Counted from the first letter of the stretch, positions 22,260-35,979 are shown. The stretch is 64,000 bases of DNA from Cordilura impudica (GCA_963682025.1 OY821517.1:97587946-97651945); one strand, 5' to 3'. Translations and numbers: made by a program. Notes: generated from the letters alone by a model not told the origin.

Positions 22260-25200
22260 GCTGTAATCTCACGTACTCTCTTAGTATATATATGAGTGGG
22301 CGTATTATAAATAATAGAGAATTTTAAGAATGAGCATTGTAACATCCTGGATTCTAGGTTGACAATATCAATTGCAAAAGCATGTATAATATATGTTACA
22401 TAATTGTCTACGTGGGTAGGTGAATGAATTTTTTCTCAATGAATTGGTTGCTATTTTTTTATTTATTTTTTGTTCAAGTAAACATATTTTTACCTCTTGG
22501 TGAATGGAAAAATTTGGCTTGGCTTCAAATAAATAATGATAGAATATTGGTTGAAAGGCATTAAAGTTTTAGTTGTCGGACAATAAAGTTCTGGGAGTGT
22601 AGTGAAAAGGTTGGTTAAAACCTAAAGTGTATTTTAGTGAACATTAGTACAGTCGGATAAAATACAAAAAATTAAAGTTAAGAGATTCAAGTGAGGACAG
22701 TGGTGCTTGAACCCCAAACGAAAGCCAAGTGGACTGTGGAAAAAAAACTCATAAAATTTTAACACGATGGTTTGTGAAAAATATGAAGCTAAACTGGCCA
22801 AAATTGCATCACCACATTCTTGGAAGACGGGACTAGCTTGAAGAATAAATGAAATAAAACTTGTTCATTTGCAAAGGATAGATATAAGCCGATTGGAAAA
22901 TCATTGTCGAATTTGCTTCCTGTGGCGTTAATGGATAGAATTCTGTTAAGAAAAACGAATGTGTGACGTAACCAAATGCATGTTGTTTTGTGATTGTTTA
23001 ACGTCAATATAATAAATTGTGATAAAGAATGTTTTATATATGTACTTATTCTATGTACTTATTGACAATTTGTTGCGGTGGCTCTCGAAGTGCGAAGGCT
23101 ATACTTAATGAGGCCAGCCCCACGAAGCGTTTTTTTTTTTTCTTAATGGCAAAATTTTCTTTTTGTTGTAGCGCTCATAGAAGGAAGGGTGTTTTTTTTA
23201 TGGGGGAGAGCCAATAAATTTTATTCTCCGCACCTGCCCGGCTAAGTCGTTTCCTGAAAAGGAAAAAAAAATGTATTAATAAAAGTTCCCAATGATCAGA
23301 GGAACGACACATACCTACTTACCGAATAAACATGTGTAAGCTGAAAAGGGAAATAAGAAGATTAATAGAATTTTTGGAGGCTATAAAAAAATGGAGAATA
23401 AAGAAATATTAAATATTTATAGAAGAAAATGTTAACCATACTTGCCTGTGAAATTGTTAAGAAAATATTTTCATGACTGTATAAAAGAGTAGTATTAGGG
23501 TGGCTGTTGTTAATTCTGTATGAGTAGTAACGTTTTTGTTAGTGTAACGTGAAAGGTTCATAGCAAAACGTTTCATGAATGGAGCAATATTTTGTATATT
23601 GTTTTTAGGTGTTATATTTGAATTCAGGGTGGTTTGAATCTAGGAAGATAAAACAGTGCAGAAATTAGAAATTTCATGTCCAAATCGGAAAGGGACAATT
23701 AGTATTACAGAATGTGCATGATATTAGTGATGTAATAGAGTTTATTTAGACATGTATTTGTTAAATGGAATGGTAAGATAAATATGGCTCGGTTGGAAGG
23801 TATTGCGCCCAAGCTAGACATAGCCATATTGATTAAATAAGATCATTCGAGAAAGAGCCGGCAAGTAAGCAACTAAACTGCGGAAAAAGTAATTTGTTTA
23901 TAATAATTTTAATTAAAATATTTGTGTTACCAAAATAATTTTGGATTAGTAAAGGTTCTGAATTGTGAAGTTTGTAAATTCTAAAGTGCCCCAAGTTATG
24001 AAGGAAAAGAATTAAAGGTGGGTAAATAGTTAAAGTAAAAAAACAAAAAAAAAAAATAAAAAAATACATATATGGAAATTGAAGTGGAATTCGATATTTA
24101 GGTTAACCTGGATTAAGAGACTAGGAGCAAATTCAGCACACACTCGTATATTAGTATAAATAGTCCCTGAAACCCCGGAGGAAATAAACTGAGAACGTAA
24201 GTTAATAACATGAAAGTATAGTTAGGAGATTTAGTGAAGTAATGAAATCTTTTCGAAATAGTTGGGCCTGGACTCCGTCTGGAACAGGGCCAGATTAAAG
24301 TTTTTGTGAGACCAGAGGCTTCACGGAAGCGCCCCTAAAGGTTCTCAGTGATTCAGCCCTGGAGGAGCGGGAAAATATTACAAAGGGAAGTTACGAAGAA
24401 AATTCGCAAAAATCCAGGTAACCTCAAAAATTTTTTTTGTATATACAAGCCAAGAATAGCGGCATAACTAACGGCGGAAGGGATAGAAAAATGCAGTGCA
24501 GAGTCTCAACGCAATAAGAGATTTTCGTCAGAATTTTAATCGTTTAGTAGTGTAGTTTAGATAGGTGTATTATATTTAATTAAGTTAAGTTAAATTAGCG
24601 TTAAGAGTGTGAAGTTATAAAAAAAAAAAAATTGTGTAATCGATCCGTGTTAAATGGTTATCGTCATCGGTGTATAAGTGTCCGAAATATATGGAAAATC
24701 GGTTAGATTGATAGTATAACATTTAGATACGGTTAAAAAAAAGGAAAAAATTGGCATTTGAAAACTAGTAAATATAAAAAGAAAGAGGTGTTTAGGGAGC
24801 TCCTTCAGGCCTTATGTAGTTGGATCGTTATTTCAGGAAGAAGATCTAATAGATATTTTGGTGTAGCAATAAATTATCCCCCATCGACGCGACCAATTAA
24901 CATATTATCGTCGTAATTGTCATATAAAAAAAGAAAAAATATTAGTGAAGAGTCAGTTCTTATTTTATGTTTAGTGTAAGTTACTTTTCCCTTTGTTAGA
25001 TTAAAATATGTGATAATATATATAAAGACATGAAGCATATCAGTGAGTAAGATAATTTTAGGGGTGATGTGAGTGGGTAAGTGGTGAAGAAAGAACGGAT
25101 ACAGGGGTCACTGGAAAACGGGTGGGTTACCTGGTGATCATAGTCGGGAGGGCGACTGGAGGACAACAACTTCCTCCCAATTTTGATGTGTGATGCTGTT

Positions 25201-25300
25201 ATTTGTTTGTTTTTTTTTTGTACAATTTATTGCTGCGGTTCCAGGGCTAGAATGATGGGAGGGATTCACAACCTATCGGCACAACCTCTTAGTGCCAAAA
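22260..25300. other. Long ORF-less block, G-rich over C on the plus strand
   Basis: About 3 kb without a convincing frame or domain. The plus strand has visibly more G than C over most of 22.5-25.2 kb. A sequence TGGTGCTTGAACCCC near 22701 could be a tRNA primer site, and TGTAACATCC near 22338 could be an LTR start, so a gutted LTR element is possible. I found no second LTR. Hydrophobic and lysine-rich short frames here look like chance. Confidence 0.35.
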
Positions 25301-26416
25301 AGAAGCCCATAACAAATTTTAAGAAATGCTTATTGTTTAAAATTTTAAATTAGTTTCTATTTGTTTTTAGTTTCATTTTAGTTTTTATAAGAAAATTCCT
25401 ATCTGGCTTGAGACCATTTGTTTATGTAATTTATAACATTTTTATTAATTCAATATTTCGGCTATAAATTTTTAGCTATCCTCAACATGCATTAAGATGC
25501 GAGATGATGTTGCTGCACCAGATAGGAAGTTGCTTATAAAAAATTAAAATAAAGGTCAACGACTAATACAAAAATATGTTTCATTTTATATTAAATCCAG
25601 GAAATCGTGGTTGAGTTTTTTTAGGATCGGAAGATTTTAAACTGAATATTCTTAAACATTAGTGCAAGTTTAAAAACAAAATCCAATGTTTAGTGTATTT
25701 AAGTCATAGGTGTGGGTTAGTAAAACTACCCTGATAAGTTTGTTCTAGTGGTTAATGACAATGAACCAATTTTTCATATTAGTTTTTCAGTCATTCATTA
25801 CCAGTATACTATAGTTATGTAATGAACCAAAATCTCTGCTTTAAAATATTCTTTTTTCTTCCCCAACGATAAGATCTTAAACCACAGTTCTTAATCTTAA
25901 TAAAATCAAAATATTATGAAAATTATAACTTAAGACAACTACCTATATTTGTGTATACGTTTTAGCTTTGACTGTATTCTTAAACTTTATATATAACTTT
26001 AGAATTAATCATACCTGAAAACATTTCATAAAATCTATTTTTATTTATTTTAAGTTACAATCCAAATCAAGATTGGAATTTTTGATAACATGGTAGGGAA
26101 AGGGCAAAAGGGGTAAGACATCTAGTCCACAACCGTAATGGTAAATATCACATCCTTTCCACTAGTTTCAATAGTTTTTTTCCTGCAGTTAATCGCACGT
26201 GATTTTTTTGTAGTGCGGTTTCTGAGTGACTTAGCAAGATACCAACATCCGGCGAGCTAGGCCTCTTGCAAGCACGTGCGACTGCTATGTCACCAGGAAA
26301 CGGATGCAGAAAATCCACTACCACCATTACAAAGAGAAACCTTTTAGTGAGTACATAAGAAATTGTAGAACAATCATTTGAAACCACAGTATTATGCTAT
26401 AGTTATGCGACGCACA
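25301..26416. other. AT-rich spacer
   Basis: No gene seen. CCTATCTGG near 25400 and its complement CCAGATAGG near 25518 face each other and may be ends of a small decayed inverted-repeat element. The 26148-26387 region is less AT-rich but shows no motif. Confidence 0.35.
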
Positions 26417-26424
26417 TTGTATAC

Positions 26425-27100
26425 TAGGGCGGGTCGATTTAAAAATCGCCCAAGTGACAAGAAAAATCGTATTCTAGGGATAAAAATAAGAAACGTTGCC
26501 CGCGGAACCATACCTCTAAAACGAATTCTTATGTCCCGACTTTTAACCTGTCTGTCTTACTTTAACCCATTAAGAGTGCCCCAATCGAGTCCAAATGTAT
26601 GATCGACCCCCACTAACTTTGGACGGCCGACCCACACCCACTGGGACCACACTGGGGGGTTCCCCATACAAACATTTCAAAAAATCACCATTATTTGTTT
26701 AGAATTGGACTGACTATGTTTGATTTAATATTAAAATTAACACTCGTACGTGTACGTATCTTCTACTCTGCTAATAAATAATAATCATACGCCTTGACTA
26801 TGTTACGTTATTCAAAAATATCGATCGGATGAGAGTAAATAAAATTTAGATCACTACCCCGAAATTGGTCTGTAGTCACAACAAGACTATGGGCCAAGTT
26901 TCAAATCAATTGCATGAGGGGGAATGGGATTGTCCCATGGAAGACAGGCAGACAGACAGACTGGTCAAAAGTCGGGACATCAGAATTCGGTTTAGAGGTA
27001 TGGTTCCTTGGGCAGAGTTTCTTATTTTGATCCCTAGAATATGATTTTCCTTGTCACTTGAGCGTTTTTTTTTTGCCTCCCTACAAATCGAGCCGCCCTA
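26425..27100. mobile_element. hAT-type MITE with long terminal inverted repeats
   Basis: Inverted repeats of about 130 bp (26425-26557 and about 26950-27100) run from TAGGGCGG through phrases such as AAGTGACAAG, GGAACCATACCTCTAAA and GTCCCGACTTTT, which recur inverted on the right. Flanks TTGTATAC (26417-26424) and TTGCATAC (27101-27108) form an 8-bp duplication with one mismatch. TAGGG ends and 8-bp duplications fit the hAT superfamily. It has no transposase; the frame at 26378-26602 spans the left border and is incidental. Confidence 0.75.
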
Positions 27101-27310
27101 TTGCATACATATAGTTTGTGAAAAAAAAAGTTATGTTACAAATTAAAATTAGCTTTACATGCTAAGATGAACAGCATTTTAGTGGACCAACAAACAATTA
27201 TAAGCATTTAAATGAACATTTTATCAGATTTTGCTAACTCATTTTAACCAAAAAAAGCAAAAGAATTGTAGCAGAAATAAATATCAAAGCAATTAAGGAA
27301 AAATAGTGAC

Positions 27311-29951
27311 GTATATCGTCAGATGAAATGCAAAACCACGTAACTAACATTTTTACTATTTTACAGGAGAAACAAAAAATGTTATATATTGAAAAATAAA
27401 TGCAATTTTGTTAATCAAATATCGCAGATTTACTTAATATAGATCGATTAATTCATTTCTGGAATAAAAGTAATAATTTATTAATGTTTCAAAGAGTAAC
27501 GTTAGTTACGTGCTCTTGAACTCGTATTTTCTCGTATTTGCATTTGTAAAATTTAGAATAAAAGAAGTTGTTCTGTTGTTATTTATTATATCGCTTTACA
27601 TATTTATGTATTTTTTTTTTTTTTTTTTTTGCAAAATATGAAAATAAAAAATGATTTACGAAAACAAAGGATAATTCACAACAATAACTACAATACAAAT
27701 TAAAAGAAAAAAAAAAACCTTAACTAGTTCTCAAATGGAATTTCATTGTAATAAGAATGACAATCCGGTGGAAGAAATGGTTTAAGGTCCGGAAGATGTT
27801 GCCGTTTTTTGCTTGAAATTTTTATTCTTTGTAAATGCAACTTCAAAGGTTCAAACGATTTTAATTTGTTTCCAATTCTTTGTGGAAGTTCCTTATACTC
27901 ATCTGTTGCATTTACTTTAAAATAAATTACATGAATCATATTGACTGTGGGATCTCCAACCTTTTTACCGGTAGAAAAAAAGTTTTAATGAGTCTTTATT
28001 AGGAACAATAAAAATAATACCTTACCTGGTTGTATCGATGAATAAAGTTTAGGAACTGATTCGTAATCGAGGAAGTGTTCATGAGTCAAATGATTAACTT
28101 TGAGTGGAATAGGGTTTTTTCGAGCATTTCTTATCAAGTCTACAAGTTGCGATGGTAAGTTAATTTGTATGTTTCCTATTTTTCTTTCTAGAAGCGAATG
28201 TGTTGAGTCACACCCCATTTGTGTGCGCCGTACAACTAGGTATTTGTGTCCAATAGTCACATTTGTTTCTTTGCAAAACGAAAGTAGAGCATTTGATAAT
28301 ACAACATTTTTGTTTTGATAACCACAGCTGTCAGAGTAAATGGTTATATGATTAATAGGCGGACACTGAGAAATTGCATTTCTTTAATGATTTATAATAC
28401 GTTTGTTTCGTCCCAAACGTAATTATCAGATTCGCGCGAAGTAACATTATAAATCGTAAAATTGTGGACTTGCAATTTCATTTTATAGTAAGAGAAAGAC
28501 GCCTTTAGTTGTGTAACAAGTTTTACGGCCTGCACATCTATACAGAAGAGAAAACATAGTCCTGCTTTTGCGCTCTCTACATCTTTTTCCTTTTCATTTT
28601 TCATACTTTCTATTTCATTTCTGTGTTCGTTAAACTGATTTTGTGATAAGTTCGTTGCTTTAAATTTTAGGCAGATATCGCACTGAGCATTTCTCGGCTT
28701 AAATAATGAGTATTTGCCCTCCTTCAATGTTGCCATAAAGTTCGGGAAGGAAACTGGAATAATGAAATTTTCTTAATTTGCCTTACATTCTTGCAAATAT
28801 AAATTAAAAATTTGTCTATAGGTAGTAAAATTCGTCTCAAAATAATTTTTTTTGTATATTTTCGCCAATAATGCGATTCGATTTTGGGCATGTCCTCTAG
28901 CCAATTTTTCAAAAAATTAATTCGTTTCTCGTACTGAACCGTTTTACCTCTTTTGTCAGTACTTTTAGAAATGCCTTGATCTGCTGTCCATATTCTTGAA
29001 GTATTTTTAGAAATTCCGTAAGTGGAAGGAAATATTTTACTGCATACTTGCTTGCGGACTTGGCCATATACCAAATAACACGATTTTATATTGGAACGTC
29101 GAGAATATTTGACGCAAACACGTGTTCGTTCTGAACATTCAATAAGATTTTAGACGATTACTTTTTTTTCGTTCCACCACATTTTCCAGAAAATGTCAAA
29201 TATTTCCTTCCGCTTCACTTCCGTAAAAAAAGAACAGTACCGAGATGAACTTTTCTCGCAAAATTTTGAAGTACATTGTTCCTTCATTTGCCTTGCTGAT
29301 ATATTGCTCATATTTCCATTTGATATTCCCTTATACCTTTTGCCATATATACGTTTACTTTTGTTTTCCTGTCTCAAATTTTTAATTTTGTTGGAATTAA
29401 TTACAGAACTTTCCAAACTATTTTCAAAATCATTTTCACTTTCCGAACTCACTTTGACATTTTTAATGTTAATAGTTACACACTTATAAAGAAAAACAAT
29501 TTTAAAATATATGGTACGTATTTATTCAGAGTAAAATCAATGAAAACTTGATAAAAATTTATTATAAATAACAAAGTAAGAACTTCAAAGTATAATCACT
29601 ATAGTTATGAGAATATAGGACTAAGAGGGGATGGGAGCGTAGTAGCACTATCCGCTAGTGCAATATAAAAATTCAAAACCTACTATGAATAAATAAACTT
29701 CAATAGAAATAAATATGTGTTAGTTACTATTTCCAAGCAACAAGTATGTAGTTACGTGCTTTTGGTTTATGTAGTACTTGCACTTGTAGTTACGTGCTTT
29801 CGGTTTTCGCTAATAATATGTCTAATTTTTATTATATGACAGCAAAAATTGGAGAAGACATGGACCTGGTTGATATGCATCATAATCAATCAAAAAACCG
29901 ATTGTGTATTTTTTATTAGTTACGTGGTTTTGTATTTGAGCTAACGATATG
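27311..29951 (-). mobile_element. DNA transposon of an unnamed DDE family
   Basis: Terminal inverted repeats of about 37 bp at 27311-27347 and 29915-29951 share TATATCGT-like outer bases and the exact core CAAAACCACGTAACTAA. The phrase AGTTACGTGCT repeats subterminally at about 27502, 29750 and 29791. The interior holds one broken gene on the minus strand. The target duplication was not identified. Confidence 0.65.
27724..29452 (-). pseudogene. DDE-transposase-like protein of an uncharacterised insect family
   Basis: Multi-exon gene read on the minus strand. The N-terminal part (29452-29150) has a Cys-rich segment and RKEIFDIFWKM. A single TAA at 29150-29152 interrupts the frame that continues to 28724. 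Next is LFKPRNAQCDICLKFKA with CxxC (28690), then the probable catalytic Asp in CIDVQAVKL, then VHNFTIYN. After a frame break at 28390 come IYSDSCGYQNKN (second Asp) and TQMGCDSTHSLLE (acidic third position). A 60-nt intron (27961-28020, GT-AG) precedes GDPTV and the C-terminus at 27724. I recall this motif order from unnamed multicopy proteins of insects and Hydra, but no family name. Confidence 0.6.
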
Positions 29952-30013
29952 TAGAAAGATTATATTCAGACTGCCTGTTATTTAAAATTTCTTTTACAAT
30001 TAAATACAAACTA

Positions 30014-31190
30014 TCTATATATAAAATTAATTTTTTGTTTGTTTGTTTGTTGGTTTGACCTCTATACAAATTTTTATTTGTTACGGATTTCTCTGAAATT
30101 TAATACACATGATCTCTGTACTTCAGGAAAGGTCGCCATTGGATTCTTACCAGCCATGCCTACTTTTACACCCACATTTTGTATACAATTCATTTTCTGT
30201 TTGTTGGTATATTTGTTCGCTATAAAAATTATTTTTCAACGGATTTCTCTGAAATTTGGTACACGTGATATCTGTACTCTAGCGCAGTTTAGATATATCT
30301 TTTTGAGCATACCTACCTTTACGCCCACTTTTTTATAAAATTAATTTTCTGTTTTTTGGTATATTTGTTCGCTTTACAAATTTGTATTTTTCAACGGATT
30401 TCTTGGAAATTTGGTACACACGGGAATAACTTCACGCTGAACAAATTCCCCAAATTTAAAAAAAGGTCCCCAATAGAAATGAACAAATACCCCATTTTTT
30501 TTTTAAACTAAGTAAAAAAATTAACTTACTCACCAAATTCGTTCTTAAATTTTTATATATTTTTATTTAATGAATTTTGTTAAATATTTGTTAAAGTGAA
30601 AGTTTGCATACTGATCTCAATATCTGTTCTACAATAAACGTATTTAAGAGAAGCGGAAATGCCTGAATTTACCCAAGTTCATCTAGTAATCCAGGGAATC
30701 TGAAATTGCTTAAGCGACTGTTTTTCTTATAGGCAGCACGAGTGTAGCTGTGAACTGCACGGACGCGCACCCGACTCGCTCGTGGAACACAGCTCAGTGA
30801 AAAGTCTTATGATAAATTTTATCTACGTACGTGCAATAATTACCTGTTGATCCTGTAAACAGTTGCTTAAAGCAACCTTGCGGCACAAGTTTAAACGTCG
30901 CATTCATTTTCCATTTTTGAAACTTCTATAAATTTGACGTCTCTGCTCAATGATGATCATTTATTGAACGAAGTAATTCAAATTTTAAAACTTCTGATTC
31001 CTTTAATTTGCAAACGATTCCGTTATATTTGATGTTTACAAAATAAATAAACTTCAAAAAAAACTTCAAGCGGTTTCGCAGTTTATTTTTGAAGCATTTT
31101 TGCTGTAGCGTCTTTTAAAACAATTTCTGATTTAAAAAATCAAAAAATTTTAAATTGAAATAAAAAATGAATTTACTCCCCATAAAATGT
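30014..31190 (+). mobile_element. Non-autonomous Helitron, 3'-truncated (copy C)
   Basis: Starts TCTATATATAAAATTAA after a host A, then has (GTTT)n and about two units of the 155-bp array (30060-30420). It continues through the CCCCAAATTT module, one remnant of the GC-rich unit near 30760-30800 (CGTGGAACACAGCTCAG), and the GCTTAAAGCAACCTTG region. Similarity to copies A and B ends near 31190, before the hairpin and CTAG terminus, so the 3' end is lost. Confidence 0.75.
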
Positions 31191-31224
31191 AAACATTAGA
31201 GAATTTTGTCGTCATGAAAAACAT

Positions 31225-31405
31225 CTAGCACATATATAAAATTGAAAATTTGTTTGTGGGTTTGTATGTGGGTTTGTTTGTGAGTTTGATGGTTAAAACA
31301 TAGGACCGATCTTCTTGAAATTATCACAATACGTAAGATGGTATCGGAAAAGTAAAATAGGTTATTTTTTAAAATATAAAATGGGCGTGGTACCTCCTAT
31401 ATATA
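31225..31405. repeat. Third repeat family, left part (GGGCGTGG...CCTCCCATA type)
   Basis: Begins near ATATATAAAATTGAAAATTT with GTGGGTTTGT repeats, and carries a GGGCGTGGTACCTCCTATAT phrase at 31383-31402. Similar phrases continue at 34590-34870 on the far side of the DINE-like element, suggesting one element split by that insertion. Confidence 0.45.
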
Positions 31406-34400
31406 AACAAGTAAGAGTGTTAAATTCGGCTGTGCCGACTCTTTGATACCCTCCACCTCGGTTTGAGTATTGATAATAAATGTAAACAAAATATTGGAAA
31501 AATATGCATGCGTTTCCTATATGCATGCGTTTGCGGTTATATGACATAACTTCTCGTTTAATTTAGTTTTTGCTAATTAAATAGCTCGCTTTAACCTCCA
31601 TTGCAAAGGTAATGGTTGTGTAGGGTGGCTATATGCATTAAATCGTGCTAATTGGAGATGGCTGTATAGTTTCTTTTAACTAGCGAAATATTTTTTCATT
31701 GCGGCCATATAGGTCGGATGGAGTAACAAAATAATAACCAAAAAAAAGCTCTATCAATTTTTTTATTAAAATATTGCCATATTACGAAAACATAGAGAAT
31801 AAATTTATAATAATAAATAATTAAATTAGGGATGCCAAACGCAAAAAACCAAATGTCCCAAACATTTTGAATAAAATAATTTATTATCTTTATTTTCTGC
31901 AAAACTTCAAATATTCATCAAAAAAAAAAAATTTGTGAAAAATAATATATGTATAAATATCATTCTCATCAAATTGCGTTTATTTATGTAACAATTTTTA
32001 TGTTCGCAATTCTAAAATATCATTTGAGGTTTTCTAAAATTCATTGAATTTAAATTAATGTTTTCTGTAGTGCGAATTCAACGATAGGACAGAATTTCAA
32101 CGATCCGACAATCGCAAAATATATCGACAGCTATTGTTGTTTGCACTGAGGATTAAGCGATTCACTAAGTACACACATCTTAACGACAGTCGACAAATCT
32201 ATTTTTCAATTTATTTAAATTTTAGACGAGTGGCATCTCTGTCAAAATATGCGAAAAACACCAAGAAGAATAGAAAAAACAAATTACTTCGTGTTTGACA
32301 GGACGATTTTATGTTTATGTTTAATATCCCTATTTTTTTTTTTACTAATATTTCTGTTTATTTATTTGAAAATGAAATAATGAATTGAATATGCTATTTA
32401 ATTTTTTTATTTATATAAAAAAGTTTTTTAATAGAAGCAAAATGTTTTCACTATTTTATGATTTTTATTTATGTATGACGACATTTCAACCTAAAAATTT
32501 AAGTTTTTATTGATTGAGTAAACAACACAAAAATGATTGTCGTTTAGATAACAACAACAGCTGACTTTAACAATAGCGAATATCGTTTAAAAATTTTACT
32601 GATAATTTTGCTTTTCTTTTTTAACGATTCGACAATCGTTAAAAGAAGTTACTGAAAAGGTATTAAATTCTCCTGAATGCCAATATTTTTTTTTTAATGT
32701 AAACATTTTTTAAATGTAAACATATTTGGTGTTTGTTTTGGAATTTCAATTTGTGTTTAACGAATAAAATTTATATGTATATTAAAGATGCAATTGATGT
32801 CTTCTAAATTTAAAATTATTATTTCCGACGTTTTGATATGATTTTCGGAAGTTGAGTTAATATTTTCTAATTTATAATTGGAAATTTTAACTCCAGTTTT
32901 TAGAATTGATATTTTCTTAAATTTTAATGGAAAATTTAAAAATTGCAGTTTTGTATTTATGTGAATAATAATGCTTTAGTAATTATAAACAATTTTTAAA
33001 AATTAGATGTAATCGCAATCAGAAAGCAAAATAATAATTCTATATAACAATGTAGAACTGTTTTGAAAGCAAAAAACTCATTGATAACTCGGTAACACTA
33101 TTTTGTAAAGACAACCAAAAGTTAATATGCCAAACTTATGTTCATATTTGTAAAAGAATAATGAAAAAACGTATGAAATAATAAAAGACCAGTCCGTGTA
33201 TACTCTTAACATTGTTCTGTATGATATCCAGTTGAAAATATTAACATTCATGTTAAAATAGAAATAACTATTGCAAAGCTAATTAGAACAAACAAAAATT
33301 GTGGCGCCATCTACTGTGGCATAGTCACGCTGAGCAAAATGAAGTGACACCCTGTTAATGCAAAATAAATGTATTTTCCCAACAACAAAACATTGCAGAA
33401 TTTTATGTAAATAAAATAATATACCGATTTATTTCTAACATGCATTTATTATGGATATACATACATAGAATATATGTATATTATTTGTTTTATTTAATAT
33501 GTGTATGTATGTATGTATATGTAAATATTACACACAAAAAATAAAACATCAAACGTTATTTTTGTGTTTTTCTCTTTAAATAAATTAATACATAAAAATT
33601 TTTTTTGCTAAATTTACATTGTTTTCTTTTTATTAACAAGGTATTTTAGCATTATTTGCTTTAGATGCTGGTGAATTTTTACTCCCTTTATATTAACTCG
33701 TAGTGTCTGCTTGTCGAAAAAATTTTGGATAGATTTGAACCCCTTTCCCGTGACCCAATCGATCTGAAGCTTTGCGGGCAGGCTTGTGGCACTGACAGAA
33801 ATGATCTAGTAAATTTTTTAGTGATGCCAAAACAATGGAAACTTTTAAATTTTTCTACCAGAGTTGATAAAAAATGTACAAAGGGTTAGTTTTTATTATA
33901 TTATTACCACAACGACCACAAAAACAACAAGTCCAGCTATGACAACAATATAACATTTAGAATAACAACAAGAACACTATAGAAACATCATATTTTTCAT
34001 TTTTTTTTTACTTTTTCAGAGGTTTCCCTGGACCTGTTTCTCCGATTTTAATGATTTTTGAAATAGAAATCTTCCCATGAATTTGGAGAATCATTCACAC
34101 TAAAAATGATGACCTTAGCTATACTATTGAGGGCGTGAATGTGACAAGAACAACATAGAAAATTATATTTTTTCAAAACTTTTTTTAGTTCTTCATTCAA
34201 TTCTCGGGCCCTAATTGACCGATTTAGATGAGTTTAAATGGGAAACTTTTCAGTGTGTTAGTGAATCATTTTTTGTGTCAGCGAGCACCCTAGCTGCCCG
34301 ATTGATGCCGCCATTGTGATTTCCACAGACGGACAGACGGACATCGCTATATCAACTCCGGTTGTTATAAGGATCACAAATATATATATTTTATGAGGTC

Positions 34401-34476
34401 CAACATTTTTTTTCTAATTATTACAAACGGAATGACAAACTTATATATACCCTCTGCACACTGGAGTGGAGGGTAT
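31406..34476 (-). repeat. Second DINE-like family, about 3 kb
   Basis: Starts AACAAGTAAGAGTG like the main family, but the hairpin is different: TTCGGC-TGT-GCCGA at 31433-31445. It ends GTGGAGGGTATA. It has the shared core (ACAGACGGACAGACGGACAT at 34324-34343), a TATATATATTTT block and a closing ACAAACGGAATGACAAACTT. The 2.8 kb between holds no ORF. Near 32100-32640 the phrase AACGAT(C/T)CGACAATCG occurs twice. The unusual length suggests further nested DNA that I could not resolve. Confidence 0.6.
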
Positions 34477-34900
34477 AAAAATATTTAACATCAGATATCT
34501 GGAGCTCTATGATAGCAAGAGTCCTGAAACCTTATAGGCGTACGTAAGTTAGTAGTGGGAGAAGTCGGGTTAAAAATGGGCAGGATCAAATAAGTGGGCA
34601 TGGTGCCTCCCATACATGGTAAATACATATCGTTATATATATACAGTGCTATGGTAGCCAGAGCCTCGGAAGTTTGTGTACGTCAATCGGTTGTTAATGT
34701 AAGTAGTCGTACTAAAAATGGGCAAGATAAGATTGGTGGGCGTGGCACCTTCCATACGAAAAGAATTATATGTAGTACTATAAAACCGACAGTATTTAAA
34801 CTACGTGTTTATTCACGAATCATGACTGTGAGAAGTTATGTGATCAAACCAGTGAGCGTGGCACCCCCCATACATGCTAAATATACATCATCATAATTAA
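34477..34900. repeat. Third repeat family, right part with about 135-bp units
   Basis: Three degenerate units marked by GGGCRTGGYRCCTYCCATAC near 34595, 34738 and 34857. Frames crossing them are incidental. Confidence 0.5.
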
Positions 34901-35979
34901 CAACAAAAATATTCACTACAAATAAGTTTTGTGGCAAAACAACATTTGCCATAAAAATTCTAAATTTAAATATAAAACGCAATAAAAAATAAATTAATTC
35001 TAAGTACTTCATGACTAATGTAGTTGTGTGAATGATATGCTTGTCCAACTATGTCACCGTCCATCTGTTACAATTTCGCTTCGTGCACTCATCGCCCTTT
35101 AACCCTTACCGATCTTCTTATGCCTCCTTTGTACGATCCCACATACAGGACATCGGAACAAACCAAGAGTTTGAATATTTTGAAAACAACAACATTAATA
35201 ATTACAGCTTTGAAATATAAATTACAAAATTGAGAAAAACAACAGTAACAAGAACAACATAGAATAATTCACACTCTTTCAAGTTTCTTACATTCTCATT
35301 GAATTATCGGGACCTCTTGAACCGATTCTTATGATCTTAAACAACAACCTAGCAAAAAATTTAATGTTTGTCTTTTATTATTTAAATTGAATTTAAAGCT
35401 ACCTAAAGTTTATTATTCTAAAGTTGACAAATCTCTACTTTCTAGAAGTGAAAAAGACATTTTTTTTATTATCCATGCACACTGCCGATAGTACGGCTCA
35501 CATAGTTCTCTGACCGGCAGCGTTTAAAGAGTGCGTTGTCACAATTCTGTTTGGCTTATCCCCTTCAAGTTGTTTCAACTAAAAGTTAATTTTTTTATGA
35601 CTTTATAATAGAAAAAAAATGATAATTAATGGTTTTTATTTTAAATTATTATGATGAAAACCCATATAAGTTCTCCTAACTTTGCCTTACAAACTTTCCG
35701 TTAAATTTTCACAAATCAATAATAAATATGAACGGTGCCACCCAAATATGCTTTTATTTTAATTAGATAAATTGAAATCAATTTGTGTACAATAACTGAA
35801 AAAAAAAATACTTTATCTTGTTAAATTTTATATAATCAATTGTCATCTTGTTTCAATTTATTCCTTTTTCTTTATCATATACATTTCTATGTACTTGCCC
35901 TTTTTATTCTTCAATCCAAAGATTCCAACTTGAGATAATCTTCTTTACTTTTTTGGACACTGTTTATCTAAACCTTTTA
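34901..35979. other. AT-rich spacer
   Basis: No recognisable domain or terminal repeat. Short frames at 35032-35233 are on low-complexity sequence and I do not support them. Confidence 0.35.

Noticed and set aside
22338..22720. 5' LTR and primer site of an LTR element
   Set aside because: TGTAACATCC and TGGTGCTTGAACCCC are suggestive, but no second LTR or coding region was found, so it is not called as a feature.
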